A stretch of 64,000 bases of DNA from Pseudomonadota bacterium (GCA_018241685.1 JAFEDJ010000064.1:61374-125373), one strand, 5' to 3'. Counted from the stretch's first letter, positions 27,260 to 36,375 are shown. The notes: generated by a model not told the origin, from the sequence alone. Made by a program: numbers and translations.

Positions 27260-28115
27260 CCTGAACCAGTTTCTCGCCCGCGCCGAGCGGGTGCTCGAAC
27301 GCCTCGAAGCCATCCTCCCCGCCGCCCCCACGCCCCCCGACTGGAACGCCGCGATCGCCTTCCGCTGGCGCCGTCGGCGCAACACCGCCGGGCTGGTGCC
27401 GGTAGCCCATCCGCACCAGATCCGTCTCGACGATCTGCAGGACATCGACGACAAGAAGGAACGCATCGTCGCCAACACGCGCCAGTTCCTGGCCGGCAAG
27501 CGCGCCAACAACGTGCTCCTCACCGGCGCCCGCGGCACCGGCAAGTCCTCGCTGGTGAAGGCGGTGCTCAACGAATTCGCCGCCGACGGCCTGCGCGTGA
27601 TCGAAGTGGACAAGGACGACCTGGTGGACCTGCCGGACATCGTCGAATTGCTGGAAGGCCGCCCCGAACGCTTCATCCTGTTCACCGACGATCTCTCCTT
27701 CGAAGATGGCGAACCGGCCTACAAGGCCCTCAAGAGCATCCTCGACGGCTCCCTCGCCGCGGTGCCGGATAACGTGCTCATTTACGCCACCTCCAACCGG
27801 CGCCACCTGATGCCGGAGTATTTCGCCGAGAACGCCGCCACCGTCCACAAAGACGGCGAGGTCCATCCCTCCGAGGCCGTGGAGGAAAAGATCTCCCTGT
27901 CCGAGCGTTTCGGCCTGTGGATCTCCTTCTACCCTTTCAGCCAGGACGAATACCTGGCGGTGGTGAAGCACTGGCTGGGCGAATTCGGCGTGCCCGCCGA
28001 AGCCATTCCGGCCGCCCGCGGCGATGCGCTGCAATGGGCGCTGCTGCGCGGCTCGCGCAGCGGGCGGGTAGCCTGGCAGTTCGCCCGTGACTACGCGGGG
28101 CGCTTCGAAGCATGA
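27252..28115 (+). CDS. DUF815 family AAA+ ATP-binding protein
   Basis: A 287-residue cytoplasmic P-loop ATPase of the DUF815 group, whose members are widespread and mostly uncharacterised. Walker A is LLTGARGTGKSSLVKA (about residues 92-107), Walker B is ERFILFTDDLSFE (about 136-148), and a sensor-like Asn/Arg block is IYATSNRRHLMP. The ATG overlaps the upstream 36-codon frame, and the stop overlaps the start of the Nudix gene by four bases, so the three genes are coupled. Confidence 0.88.
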   Translation: MTDLNQFLARAERVLERLEAILPAAPTPPDWNAAIAFRWRRRRNTAGLVPVAHPHQIRLDDLQDIDDKKERIVANTRQFLAGKRANNVLLTGARGTGKSSLVKAVLNEFAADGLRVIEVDKDDLVDLPDIVELLEGRPERFILFTDDLSFEDGEPAYKALKSILDGSLAAVPDNVLIYATSNRRHLMPEYFAENAATVHKDGEVHPSEAVEEKISLSERFGLWISFYPFSQDEYLAVVKHWLGEFGVPAEAIPAARGDALQWALLRGSRSGRVAWQFARDYAGRFEA

Positions 28116-29050
28116 AAAAGATCGTCCATGTGGCAGCCGCGGTGATCACCCGGCCCGATGGCAGTTTCCTGGTCGGCCAGCGCGCTGCCGACACCTTCTA
28201 CGCCGGCTACTGGGAATTCCCGGGCGGCAAGGTGGAACCCGGCGAGACCCCGCGCGACGCGCTGATCCGCGAACTGCACGAAGAACTCGACATGCAAGTG
28301 GACGAAGCCTGGCCGTGGCTGACCCGCGAACACGTTTATGAACACGCCCACGTCAGCCTGCATTTCTTCGAGGTGCCGGCCTGGCACGGCGAGATCCACG
28401 ACCGCGTGCATGCCGCGCTCTCATGGCAACAGGCCGACGCGATGACCGTCGAGCCGATGCTGCCGGCCAACGGCCCGATCCTGAAGGCGCTGCGCCTGCC
28501 CCGCACGATGGGCATCACGCAGGCGACAGAAGTCGGCGTGGCCACCCAGCTGGCGCGTATCGACAAGGCCCTCGCCAACGGTCTGCGTCTGATCCAGATC
28601 CGTGAAGCCGGCCTGGCCGAAAGCGAGCGGGAACACTTTGCACGGGAGGTCGTCGCCCGCTGCCGTGCCGCCGACGCCATCGCGCTGCTCAATGGCGACA
28701 TGGAACTGGCCCGCCGCAGCAACGCCCATGGCGTACACCTGCCCGGCCATCTGCTGACCAGCACGGCGACACGACCGGATTTCGAATGGGTCGGCGCAGC
28801 CTGCCACAGCCGTGCGGAGCTCGAACACGCAGCTGCGCTGGGCCTCGACTACGCGATGCTGGGCTCCGTGAAAACCACCTCAAGCCATCCAGGCCAGGCG
28901 GGACTGGGCTGGGAGGTCTTTGCGGAGCGGGTGCGCAACCTGCCGCTGCCAGTGTTCGCAGTGGGCGGCCTCGATGCGGATGACCTCAACACCGCCAAGG
29001 CGGCCGGCGCCCACGGCATCGCGGCAATACGATCGATCTGGAAAGACTGA
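28112..29050 (+). CDS. Nudix hydrolase fused to a ThiE-like domain
   Basis: A 312-residue fusion. Residues 1-130 form a MutT-like Nudix domain with the box GGKVEPGETPRDALIRELHEEL (G5-E7-REUxEE pattern intact), probably cleaning oxidised nucleotides. Residues about 135-312 resemble thiamine phosphate synthase, a TIM barrel, but its catalytic residues look altered: QIREAG where QLREKD is expected, LLNGD where NDR is expected, and HLPGHLL in place of HLGQ-E/D. So the second domain may bind a ligand without making thiamine phosphate. The same fusion occurs in many beta- and gammaproteobacteria. It overlaps the DUF815 stop. Confidence 0.88.
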   Translation: MKKIVHVAAAVITRPDGSFLVGQRAADTFYAGYWEFPGGKVEPGETPRDALIRELHEELDMQVDEAWPWLTREHVYEHAHVSLHFFEVPAWHGEIHDRVHAALSWQQADAMTVEPMLPANGPILKALRLPRTMGITQATEVGVATQLARIDKALANGLRLIQIREAGLAESEREHFAREVVARCRAADAIALLNGDMELARRSNAHGVHLPGHLLTSTATRPDFEWVGAACHSRAELEHAAALGLDYAMLGSVKTTSSHPGQAGLGWEVFAERVRNLPLPVFAVGGLDADDLNTAKAAGAHGIAAIRSIWKD

Positions 29051-29257
29051 TCAGCGGCCGAAGCGCGACAGGGGATCCGTCTCGTCGTCGAGAGGCGTTT
29101 CCCCTTCCACCCGGTACGCGTCGGACGCCCAGGCGCCCAGATCGATCTTGCGGCAGCGTTCCGAGCAGAACGGACGATGGGGACTCTGCGGCCCCCACAT
29201 AACGGGCGCCCCACAGGTCGGGCATTTCACCTCGCGAGGTGCACGCGGCTTTTCCAT
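29051..29257 (-). CDS. yacG: DNA gyrase inhibitor / zinc protein YacG
   Basis: YacG is a 68-residue zinc protein known from E. coli to bind GyrB and inhibit gyrase. The zinc knuckle is complete: VKCPTCGAP and PFCSERCRKIDLGAWASDAY. The acidic C-terminal tail (DETDPLSRFGR) is also typical. Its start overlaps the zapD stop, and it converges with the Nudix-ThiE gene with adjacent stops at 29050/29051. Confidence 0.95.
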   Translation of the reverse strand: MEKPRAPREVKCPTCGAPVMWGPQSPHRPFCSERCRKIDLGAWASDAYRVEGETPLDDETDPLSRFGR

Positions 29258-30012
29258 CAGAGATTGCAGAAAGTCAGCTGAAATGCCACATCCACATCCA
29301 CTTGCCCGGGGCGGGTGACGGTTTCGGCATTCATGAAACGGATGTTGAGAGCGTACTTGTTGGCGCTGGTTTCCGGCACGCAGTGAGCCCCGCCCTGCAG
29401 GCGGATGCGGATCATCTGCACGGTACGGCCTCCCATGGTCTGCTGGAAGGCCCCGTGCAGCGCGGTCAGGTCTTCCGGCTGGCCGCTGGCACGCAGCAGG
29501 CGCAGCACGATCGCCTGGCCATCGCGGATCGGCAGCAACGGCTGCAGCCAGGCACTCAGATCATGGCGGCGCAACTCCGGATCCCGGTTCAGCCAGTGAT
29601 GATAGGACGGCAGGTCGAACTCGCAGGCCCCGCCCGGAATCGCGGCGCGGCTGCGGATGTTCATCAGCCATTCGTTCTCGCGCAGATACTGGCCGGTCTT
29701 GCCCGCCATCGCGAGCAGGGACGCCGACGCCTGTTCTATCTCGTAGAGGGCGCCAGACAGCGCATCTTCGGAAATCTGGGGATTGTTGCGGAAGGACAGC
29801 AGGATCTGACGCTGGCGCTCGAGCTCCTGCACGAGATCGACTTTCAGATCCGCCCGGCTGGCGACCTCAAGGATCTCGAATAGTGTCAGCAAGGCTACAT
29901 GGTGTTCAAGCGCGCCGTCCGATGCCAGGAAATGCGCAGCCTTGTCGAAAAGGTCTTCCAGCCTCAGGAGCGTCCGGATCCTCTCGTTGAGCGGATATTC
30001 GTAAGTGATCAC
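29257..30012 (-). CDS. zapD: Cell division protein ZapD
   Basis: ZapD (DUF1342) binds the C-terminal tail of FtsZ and bundles its filaments, stabilising the Z ring. It has 251 residues. The N-terminus ITYEYPLNERIRTLLRLEDLF and the block LPSYHHWL are signature features, and a predicted helical domain (residues about 1-115) is followed by a beta domain. The coaE-zapD-yacG order is conserved in proteobacteria. The FtsZ partner is encoded at 3532-4671. Confidence 0.95.
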   Translation of the reverse strand: MITYEYPLNERIRTLLRLEDLFDKAAHFLASDGALEHHVALLTLFEILEVASRADLKVDLVQELERQRQILLSFRNNPQISEDALSGALYEIEQASASLLAMAGKTGQYLRENEWLMNIRSRAAIPGGACEFDLPSYHHWLNRDPELRRHDLSAWLQPLLPIRDGQAIVLRLLRASGQPEDLTALHGAFQQTMGGRTVQMIRIRLQGGAHCVPETSANKYALNIRFMNAETVTRPGQVDVDVAFQLTFCNL

Positions 30013-30066
30013 GCGCGCGCCTGAATATCGAATGGAAAGGTGTCGGTCTGACCGGCGCGAATCATA

Positions 30067-30690
30067 TCACACGCCCTCCCGCTGCGCGGCGAGCGCCAGG
30101 TAACGGCAATGCAGACTGGCAACCTGCTCCCGTAGCTGTGGCAGGTCACCACTGTTGTCCACCACGTCATCCGCCGCCGCCAGGCGGTCGGCCCGCCGGG
30201 CCTGCACCGCCATGATCGCCCGCACCTGGCAGGCCTCGAGGCCGCTGCGGCTGACGACGCGCTCGACCTGGACATCTTCCGGGCAATCCACAACGCACAG
30301 GCGCTGCACCCGCCCGCGATAAGTCCCGGACTCGATCAGCAGCGGCACCACCAGCACCACGTAGGGCGCATGCGCCTCCCTGCACTGGCGGTCGCTCTCT
30401 TCACGGATCATCGGATGGAGAATGCCTTCGAGCCGCTTGCGCACGTCGGGATCCTCGAAGGCCAACGCGCGCATGGCGGGACGATTCAGGGAACCATCCT
30501 CGGCGATCACCCCAGCCCCGAAAGCCTCGCGGATCGCCGCCATCGCGGCCCCACCCGACGCGGTCAGCGCATGGGCAATGCGGTCGGTATCGACGACGGT
30601 CGCCCCCAGCTCGGCAAAGAGATCAGCCGCAGCGCTCTTGCCGCTGCCGATACCACCGGTCAAACCTACGACAAAGGCGTGTTCGCTCAT
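30067..30690 (-). CDS. coaE: Dephospho-CoA kinase
   Basis: CoaE phosphorylates dephospho-CoA, the last step of coenzyme A synthesis. It has 207 residues with the Walker A loop GLTGGIGSGKSAAAD at the N-terminus, VDTDRIAHALT for substrate binding, and VPLLIESGTYRGRV in the CoA domain. The ATG at 30690 was chosen because it overlaps the stop of the SPOR gene by four bases; three more codons are open upstream. The first step of CoA synthesis (coaX) is encoded two genes upstream. Confidence 0.95.
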   Translation of the reverse strand: MSEHAFVVGLTGGIGSGKSAAADLFAELGATVVDTDRIAHALTASGGAAMAAIREAFGAGVIAEDGSLNRPAMRALAFEDPDVRKRLEGILHPMIREESDRQCREAHAPYVVLVVPLLIESGTYRGRVQRLCVVDCPEDVQVERVVSRSGLEACQVRAIMAVQARRADRLAAADDVVDNSGDLPQLREQVASLHCRYLALAAQREGV

Positions 30691-31397
30691 GGCGTGCACT
30701 CGAGACGATTGACGCCCCGCAGGCGTTCTGAGAGATCACTGACCACGGTAGCCAGCGTGTCGCTGGGCCCGCGCACCTCAAGACGAGAGGCACCGCCACC
30801 GCGCGCCAGCACCTGGACACCGCGCACACCCTTCTCTTTCAAGGCTTCCAGCTGGCGACTGGCCGCTGCCTCGTTCTTGTACAGGCCAAGAGAGATCGCA
30901 AACTGGCTCGGCCCGGCCTCCTGCATGACAAAAAGATCGGAGACACCGAGCTTGCGCAACTCGGCGGCCTTCTTGTCTGCAGCATCCTTGCTACCTTGCG
31001 ACGGGACATGCACCCACCAGGACGAGGGCGCTTCACCACGGCCCTCGGTCAGCTTGAAGCCAGAGCCGGCCTTGGCGATACGCGCCGACAATTCCCGCGC
31101 CTGATCGGCGCTCAGGCCACTGAAGATCACACAAGCCTGCGGCGCCACGGTCTCCTGGGCAGGCGCTTCCTCGATCTTGCTTTCCACAGCCGGCGGCGGC
31201 GCTACCGGCACGGGCGCCCGCCGAACCGGCGGGCGCGGCTCCTCGCCGACCAGACGGATTCCTTCCGGATTCAGCTGGTTGCTCAGCCGCTCCGGCTCCC
31301 CATGATGGAGCTCTCCGCCCAGCCAGCCCTTCCAAAGGGACAGGGCGAGCAGATTGGCGAACAGCAGGACGATGACGAACACGCGCAATGAGGCCAT
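30687..31397 (-). CDS. SPOR-domain membrane protein
   Basis: A 236-residue protein with an N-terminal membrane helix (RVFVIVLLFANLLALSLW), a Pro-rich periplasmic linker (VRRAPVPVAPPPAV), and a C-terminal SPOR-like domain with an SPSQ-like start (WWVHVPSQGSKDAADKKAAEL and FAISLGLYKNEAAASRQ). SPOR domains bind denuded septal peptidoglycan, so a role at the division site is likely. The ATG at 31397 gives the membrane anchor; frame extension upstream has no support. It sits between coaX and coaE. Confidence 0.88.
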   Translation of the reverse strand: MASLRVFVIVLLFANLLALSLWKGWLGGELHHGEPERLSNQLNPEGIRLVGEEPRPPVRRAPVPVAPPPAVESKIEEAPAQETVAPQACVIFSGLSADQARELSARIAKAGSGFKLTEGRGEAPSSWWVHVPSQGSKDAADKKAAELRKLGVSDLFVMQEAGPSQFAISLGLYKNEAAASRQLEALKEKGVRGVQVLARGGGASRLEVRGPSDTLATVVSDLSERLRGVNRLECTP

Positions 31398-31467
31398 GTC
31401 CGCAAGACTAACGTATCCGCCGCATGCGGAAAAGGCACCCGCCACAGGCGGAACAGCGTACGAAGCC

Positions 31468-32187
31468 TCAAGCTTCGGCCAGCATGCGGACGAGGCCTTC
31501 GAGAACCAGATTGTCCACCACACGCACCGGGCATTCGAGGTGCGGCGCCAGTGTCGCCGCCGCACCGCCGTTGAGGAGGCAGACGGCAGATGGTTCGTTG
31601 CCCACAAGGCGAAACATGCGCTCGATAGCTCCGAGCTGGGCCTGCAGGCAGCCACTGACGATGGCATCCGCCGTCCGCCGAGGCGCGGCGACGAAGCGGC
31701 CGTCCGAATAGGGAAGCTGGGCCGTATCGCGGGCCAGGGACAGGCGCATCAGGTCCAACCCTGGAAGGATCACCCCCCCTTGAAAGACACCGGCGGCATC
31801 GAGCACGTCCGCCGTCGTGGCGGTGCCCGACGTCACCACCAGCGCCCCGCCGGCATGCAGCGCGTGGGCGCCGACGAGTGCCGCCCAGCGGTCCGCACCA
31901 AGACGGGCCGGCTCCAGGTAGCGATTGACGACCCCATGGCCCTCAGCCTGCGGCCGGATCCACGTGGACTCCACCTGACCGGCGGCGAGCATCGCCCCCA
32001 GCCGCCCTCCAACAGTAGCACCCGCCACATTGGCGCCGAGCATGCGGTGGATCGGCCCAAGCCCGGCCAGCACATCGGCAAAACCATCCAGCGCGGTCAG
32101 CAGGACTGCTCCCTGCCCCTTCCAGCCGGCACCGTCATGGAGCCCCCACTTGAGGCGGGTATTGCCCACGTCAAGCAACAGATCCAT
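31468..32187 (-). CDS. coaX: Type III pantothenate kinase
   Basis: CoaX phosphorylates pantothenate, the first step of CoA synthesis; type III enzymes are acetate-kinase-fold proteins insensitive to CoA feedback. It has 239 residues: the N-terminal phosphate motif LLLDVGNTRLKWG, LGADRWAALVGAH in the middle (a signature of this type), VVTSGTATTADVLD, and CLLNGGAAATL near the end. The start overlaps the birA stop. It probably shares a transcript with birA, the SPOR gene, coaE, zapD and yacG. Confidence 0.95.
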   Translation of the reverse strand: MDLLLDVGNTRLKWGLHDGAGWKGQGAVLLTALDGFADVLAGLGPIHRMLGANVAGATVGGRLGAMLAAGQVESTWIRPQAEGHGVVNRYLEPARLGADRWAALVGAHALHAGGALVVTSGTATTADVLDAAGVFQGGVILPGLDLMRLSLARDTAQLPYSDGRFVAAPRRTADAIVSGCLQAQLGAIERMFRLVGNEPSAVCLLNGGAAATLAPHLECPVRVVDNLVLEGLVRMLAEA

Positions 32188-32990
32188 CAGGCCATCCTCA
32201 GGGAAACATCGCCCGACAGCACCCGGCGCACGCCATCGGCGGCCTGCAGCAGCAAGGCACCGTCCTCATCGACCCCCAGACAGGTCCCGGCCAGCTCTTC
32301 GGCCTCCCCGAGAATGCGCACCGGCAGATCGGCAAAGGCATTACGCTGCTGCCAAGCACCGCGTAGCGCACCGAAACCGGCGGCGGCATAGATGTCGAGC
32401 AGGCAGTTCAAGTGAGCCAGCACCACACCGAGCAATCGACTCGGGCTCGGCGGCTGCCCCAGACAGGCCGCCAGATCGGTCACGCCGGTCGGATAGTCGA
32501 CGCCGGCATCCGGCGGCAGGCGCCGATTGATGCCGATCCCGATCACGGCGGCGGGCGTTCTGCCACGCCCCGGCAACAACTCGATCAGGATGCCCGCCAG
32601 CTTGTGGCCATGGACCAGCACATCGTTGGGCCATTTGAGCTGCACGCCCTCCACGCCAAGATCCTCCAGTGCCCTCGCCACAGCAAGGCCAGCCACCAGG
32701 GACAGGCCGGCGGGCACCGGCGCCCCCGGCTCGAAGCGCCACAAGGCCGAGAAGGTCAGGCTGGCGCCGGGCCACGACTGCCAGACCCGGCCACGGCGGC
32801 CTCGCCCAGCCGTCTGCACGTCTGCGGCCAACACGTGTACGCGCCCATCGTCCGGCGGAGGATCGGCCAGCAGGCGGCTGTTGGTGGAGTCGCACTCCTG
32901 CAGGAGCACCACGGAAAACCCGGCAGCGTCACCGCCGAGGGCGGCAGCCACCTCGGCCCCGTCGAGGGCCTCGTAAGCAGAATGGTCCAA
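32187..32990 (-). CDS. birA: Biotin--[acetyl-CoA carboxylase] ligase
   Basis: The enzyme activates biotin to biotinyl-AMP and attaches it to the biotin carboxyl carrier protein. It has 267 residues. CDSTNSRLL, the adenylate-binding loop TAGRGRRGRVWQS, and LKWPNDVLVHGHKLAGILIE are all intact. There is no N-terminal helix-turn-helix: only about 25 residues precede the catalytic domain. It is therefore a ligase only, without the repressor function of E. coli BirA. It heads the coaX-coaE-zapD group. Confidence 0.95.
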   Translation of the reverse strand: MDHSAYEALDGAEVAAALGGDAAGFSVVLLQECDSTNSRLLADPPPDDGRVHVLAADVQTAGRGRRGRVWQSWPGASLTFSALWRFEPGAPVPAGLSLVAGLAVARALEDLGVEGVQLKWPNDVLVHGHKLAGILIELLPGRGRTPAAVIGIGINRRLPPDAGVDYPTGVTDLAACLGQPPSPSRLLGVVLAHLNCLLDIYAAAGFGALRGAWQQRNAFADLPVRILGEAEELAGTCLGVDEDGALLLQAADGVRRVLSGDVSLRMA

Positions 32991-33166
32991 GAATTACTTC
33001 CCGGCTGTTGAAAACAAGCCGGTCATTATGAGCCAAGGCAGGAAAGGTGAGAAACGGGCAACGCAAATCCGACCACGGCAGAGACGCGCCAGATTGCCGC
33101 TTGGCGTGACAGGAAGCGCGACCACCGGCCCGCGTCGGACAGGGAGCCCGGTGGCGCCCAACTCAC
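32991..33166. other. Spacer between ntrC and birA
   Basis: A 176-base spacer with no convincing gene. A plus-strand frame of 62 codons is rich in Arg, Pro and Gly and looks spurious. A possible hairpin (CCACCGG near 33123 with CCGGTGG near 33148) has no U-tract. Confidence 0.5.
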
Positions 33167-34573
33167 TCAGGCGTGGTCGGACTCTTCAAGCCCCAACTCC
33201 TGGATCTTGCGGGTGATCGTGTTGCGTCCGATGCCCAATAGCTGGGCCGCCTCGATCCGGCGCCCGCCGGTCGCCGCCAGCGCCCGGCGGATCAGGATCC
33301 GTTCGAAGTCCCGGCTCAGGCGGTCGAAGACCTCACCCGGATTCTGCGCCAGCGCCCGGTCCGCCTCCGCCATCAGCGCATCGCCCCAGTTGGCCGGCAG
33401 CTCGCGGGTCGGCTGGTCCTTCAGCTCGGGCGGCAGGTCGGCGACCTCGACGGTCTGACCGGGCGCCATCACCGTGAGCCAGTGGCACAGGTTTTCCAGC
33501 TGACGCACATTGCCGGGGAAATCGAGGCTCTGCAGGTACTTCAGCGTCGCGTCGGACAGGCGCTTGGCCTCCACACCCAGTTCCTGCGCGGACAGCGCGA
33601 TGAAGTGCTTGGCCAGTGGCGGAATATCCTCGCGCCGCTCGCGCAGCGGCGGCAGGCGCAGCCGGATCACGTTCAGGCGATGGAAGAGATCCTCGCGGAA
33701 CAAGCCCTGGCGAACGCGATCCTCCATGTTCTGGTGGGTGGCGGCGATGACCCGCACGTTGGCCTTGATCGGCTGATGCCCGCCAACCCGGTAGAAGTTG
33801 CCGTCGGACAGCACACGCAGCAGCCGCGTCTGCAACTCGGCCGGCATGTCACCGATTTCGTCGAGGAACAGCGTACCGCCTTCCGCCTGCTCAAAACGCC
33901 CGCGGCGCATGGTCTGCGCACCGGTGAATGCACCCCGCTCGTGGCCGAACAGTTCGGATTCGAGCAGATCCCTCGGAATCGCCGCAGTATTGATCGCGAT
34001 GAAGGGTGCGTCCCGGCGCGGACTGTGGCGGTGCAGCGCGCGCGCCACCAGTTCCTTGCCGGTGCCCGACTCACCGTTGATGAGCACGGTGGCGTGGGAC
34101 TGGGACAAACGGCCGATTGCGCGGAAGACCTCCTGCATCGCCGGCGCCTGGCCGAGGATCTCGGGCACGGCGCTGAGCACCTCTTCGGTGCCGGCCTGGT
34201 GGGCACTTTCGTCGATCGCACGACGCACCAGTTCGACGGCCTGATCCACGTCGAAAGGTTTAGGCAAGTATTCGAACGCACCGCCCTGGAAGGCCGCAAC
34301 GGCGCTGTCCAGATCGGAGTACGCGGTCATGATGATGACCGGCATGTGCGGGAAACGTGCCTTGACCTTGCTCAGCAGGGCCAGACCCGACTCACCGGGC
34401 ATCCGGATATCGGACAATAACACGCGCGGAGGTTGGGTCGCCCCCTCCAGCGCCGACATGACTTCACCGGCAGTACCAAAGCTCTTGTACGGAATTTCCT
34501 CCCGAGCCAGGGCTTTTTCGAGCACCCAACGGATCGAGCGGTCATCATCAACTATCCAGACGGCTGCATTCAT
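33167..34573 (-). CDS. ntrC: Nitrogen regulator NtrC (sigma-54 activator)
   Basis: NtrC is the response regulator that activates sigma-54 promoters under nitrogen limitation. It has 468 residues. The receiver domain has phospho-acceptor Asp55 (LLSDIRMPG). The AAA+ domain has Walker A NGESGTGKELVA and the sigma-54 contact loop GAFTGA, and the C-terminal Fis-type helix-turn-helix contains RRIEAAQLLGIGRNTITRKIQELG. The start was set at MNAAVWIVDDD. It follows ntrB with an 84-base gap. Two boxes fitting its binding site lie upstream of glnA in this window. Confidence 0.96.
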   Translation of the reverse strand: MNAAVWIVDDDRSIRWVLEKALAREEIPYKSFGTAGEVMSALEGATQPPRVLLSDIRMPGESGLALLSKVKARFPHMPVIIMTAYSDLDSAVAAFQGGAFEYLPKPFDVDQAVELVRRAIDESAHQAGTEEVLSAVPEILGQAPAMQEVFRAIGRLSQSHATVLINGESGTGKELVARALHRHSPRRDAPFIAINTAAIPRDLLESELFGHERGAFTGAQTMRRGRFEQAEGGTLFLDEIGDMPAELQTRLLRVLSDGNFYRVGGHQPIKANVRVIAATHQNMEDRVRQGLFREDLFHRLNVIRLRLPPLRERREDIPPLAKHFIALSAQELGVEAKRLSDATLKYLQSLDFPGNVRQLENLCHWLTVMAPGQTVEVADLPPELKDQPTRELPANWGDALMAEADRALAQNPGEVFDRLSRDFERILIRRALAATGGRRIEAAQLLGIGRNTITRKIQELGLEESDHA

Positions 34574-34657
34574 ATCATTCACACGCACAAGAGTGAAACA
34601 CGGCAGTACTCTGCCTCACAATTCACGCACCAATAAGGTGCATCAGCTATTCAAGCC

Positions 34658-35731
34658 TTAAGCATCCGCTTCCCGTGCAATAGGCAGAAAGACGGTGAAA
34701 CAAGTGCGCCCCGGACGGGAATCCACATCGATCGCACCCTGATGCTGGTCGATGAAGCTCTGCGCCAACGATAGCCCCAGACCACTGCCGTTTTCGCGCC
34801 CCGAAACCAGCGGATAAAAGATCTTGTCGCGGATCTCTTCCGGCACGCCCGGCCCATTGTCGATGACCTGCAACTGCAATGCCAGCTTGAAGCGGCGCTT
34901 CGCCAGCGTGATCTGCCGGGCTGCCCGGGTGCGCAATACGATCTCCCCATCCCCCTGCATGGCCTGAGCCGCGTTGCGGGCGATGTTGAGAATGGCCTGG
35001 ATAAGTTGCTCCCGGTCGCCGGTGATGCAGGGCAAGCTGGTGTCATAGTCGCGACGCACCTCGACGGACGGGAATTCCGCCAGGATCAGGCGCCGCACGC
35101 GCTCCAGCACGTCGTGGGGATTGAGCTGCGACGGCTGCATCATGCGGTGGGACGTGAGCAAGCGGTTCATCAGGTCCTGCAGGCGATCCGCCTCGGCGAT
35201 GATGACCTGCGTGTATTCCCGCAGCTGGGGATCGTCCAGTTCTCGCTCCAGCAATTGGGCCGAACCGCGAATTCCGCCAAGGGGATTCTTGATCTCGTGA
35301 GCCAGATTGCGGATCAGTTCCCGGTTCGCCTGCTGTTGGTGCGCCAGCTGTTCTTCCCGTGCCACTTTCAGGTGCGCGTCCATCGGGCGGAATTCCAGAA
35401 GGAGGCGCGCCCCAGCTACTTCGACCGGCGTGACGGTACAGTCCAGATGCAGGGCCACCATGCCGGGACGGCTGACGGTCAGATTATGTCCCGTGTAGCT
35501 CCAGTTATCCCGCAAAACGTTGTTCAGGGCGCCATCGAGTCCGGCGGGCTCCCCGAGCAGGCGCCGCAAGGAGAAACCGATGATCTTGCGGCTGCTGACG
35601 GCAAACAGGTTCTCCGCCCCTGGATTGAGGTAACGGACCACGAATTCGTCGTCGATCAGGACTACTGCCGAAGACAGCAGCTCCAGACCGGCAAAGGCGG
35701 GGGGCGTTGTGTCGAGCTGATCGTTTTGCAT
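34658..35731 (-). CDS. ntrB: Nitrogen sensor kinase NtrB
   Basis: NtrB phosphorylates NtrC and is controlled by the PII protein. It is soluble, with 357 residues. A PAS domain occupies about residues 10-120 (VVLIDDEFVVRYLNPGAENLF), the phospho-acceptor His is in NLAHEIKNPLGGIRGSA (about residue 145), and the ATPase domain has NIARNAAQAM (N box), DNGPGVPEEI and SGLGLSLAQ. The start was set at MQNDQLDTTPPAF; four more codons are open upstream. It lies between the DUF4124 gene and ntrC. Confidence 0.96.
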   Translation of the reverse strand: MQNDQLDTTPPAFAGLELLSSAVVLIDDEFVVRYLNPGAENLFAVSSRKIIGFSLRRLLGEPAGLDGALNNVLRDNWSYTGHNLTVSRPGMVALHLDCTVTPVEVAGARLLLEFRPMDAHLKVAREEQLAHQQQANRELIRNLAHEIKNPLGGIRGSAQLLERELDDPQLREYTQVIIAEADRLQDLMNRLLTSHRMMQPSQLNPHDVLERVRRLILAEFPSVEVRRDYDTSLPCITGDREQLIQAILNIARNAAQAMQGDGEIVLRTRAARQITLAKRRFKLALQLQVIDNGPGVPEEIRDKIFYPLVSGRENGSGLGLSLAQSFIDQHQGAIDVDSRPGRTCFTVFLPIAREADA

Positions 35732-35801
35732 ACGAGGGCCCAATGCAAGAAGCAGACCAGGCGAGCATACTGCATCCAGACAACCTCACCCCAACTTGAA
35801 T

Positions 35802-36266
35802 TTAGCGCAAATTGGAAATCTCGCGCTTCAGGGCCTCGATATTGCGCTCATGCAGCTGGATCTTGTCCTTCAACGGCTGCCGATCACCACCACGGCGTGC
35901 TGAATCCTGCTCGGCCAGTTGCCGGCTGGCAACATCCAGCGCACTTTGCTCCGCGCCGAGCTCTTCTTCAAGAATCCGGCGACGATCCGTATCACGCGCC
36001 TTTTGCGTACCCGCATCAACCCGCGGAAAACCGGCGGAACCACTGGAAGCGGAGCCAACCGAGGCGGACTGGGCTGCAGGCCGACCTCCCCCACTAGGCA
36101 CCGACGACACCGCCTGATCCCGGGCCAGAACACTGCACCCTCTGGCGGAGGTCTTACTGTTGGTATAGGTCACATGACCCGCTTCATCGACACACTTGAA
36201 GATGTCGGCACGCACCAGCGGCGAACACAACAATGCGGCCAGCACCAAGGCTATTCGTAGACTCAT
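35802..36266 (-). CDS. DUF4124 exported protein
   Basis: A 154-residue protein with a cleaved signal peptide (LRIALVLAALLCSPLVRA|DIF) and the DUF4124 pattern IFKCVDEAGHVTYTNSKTSARGC. A Ser/Gly linker and a charged C-terminal coiled coil of about 60 residues follow (RRRILEEELGAEQSALDVAS). Function is unknown. The place between glnA and ntrB is shared with other betaproteobacteria. The ATG at 36266 (MSLRIALV) gives a clean signal peptide; the frame is open 20 codons further upstream with no support. Confidence 0.85.
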   Translation of the reverse strand: MSLRIALVLAALLCSPLVRADIFKCVDEAGHVTYTNSKTSARGCSVLARDQAVSSVPSGGGRPAAQSASVGSASSGSAGFPRVDAGTQKARDTDRRRILEEELGAEQSALDVASRQLAEQDSARRGGDRQPLKDKIQLHERNIEALKREISNLR

Positions 36267-36343
36267 CGTCGGACAGTGGAAACCGGAAGCGGCAGATAGT
36301 TTAGGGGCCGGGCGGGACAAACACAAACCCAGGCCCCGGAAAC

Positions 36344-36375
36344 AAAAAAAGGACGGGAATGATCCCGTCCTTTTT
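36344..36375 (-). terminator. Intrinsic terminator of glnA
   Basis: GGACGGGA at 36351-36358 pairs perfectly with TCCCGTCC at 36363-36370 around a four-base loop. A run of seven A on one side and five T on the other make it able to work in both directions. On the minus strand it ends the glnA transcript about 50 bases after the stop. Confidence 0.93.

Noticed and set aside
33028..33216. 62-codon frame between birA and ntrC
   Set aside because: Arg/Pro/Gly-rich composition, overlaps the ntrC end, no ribosome site.
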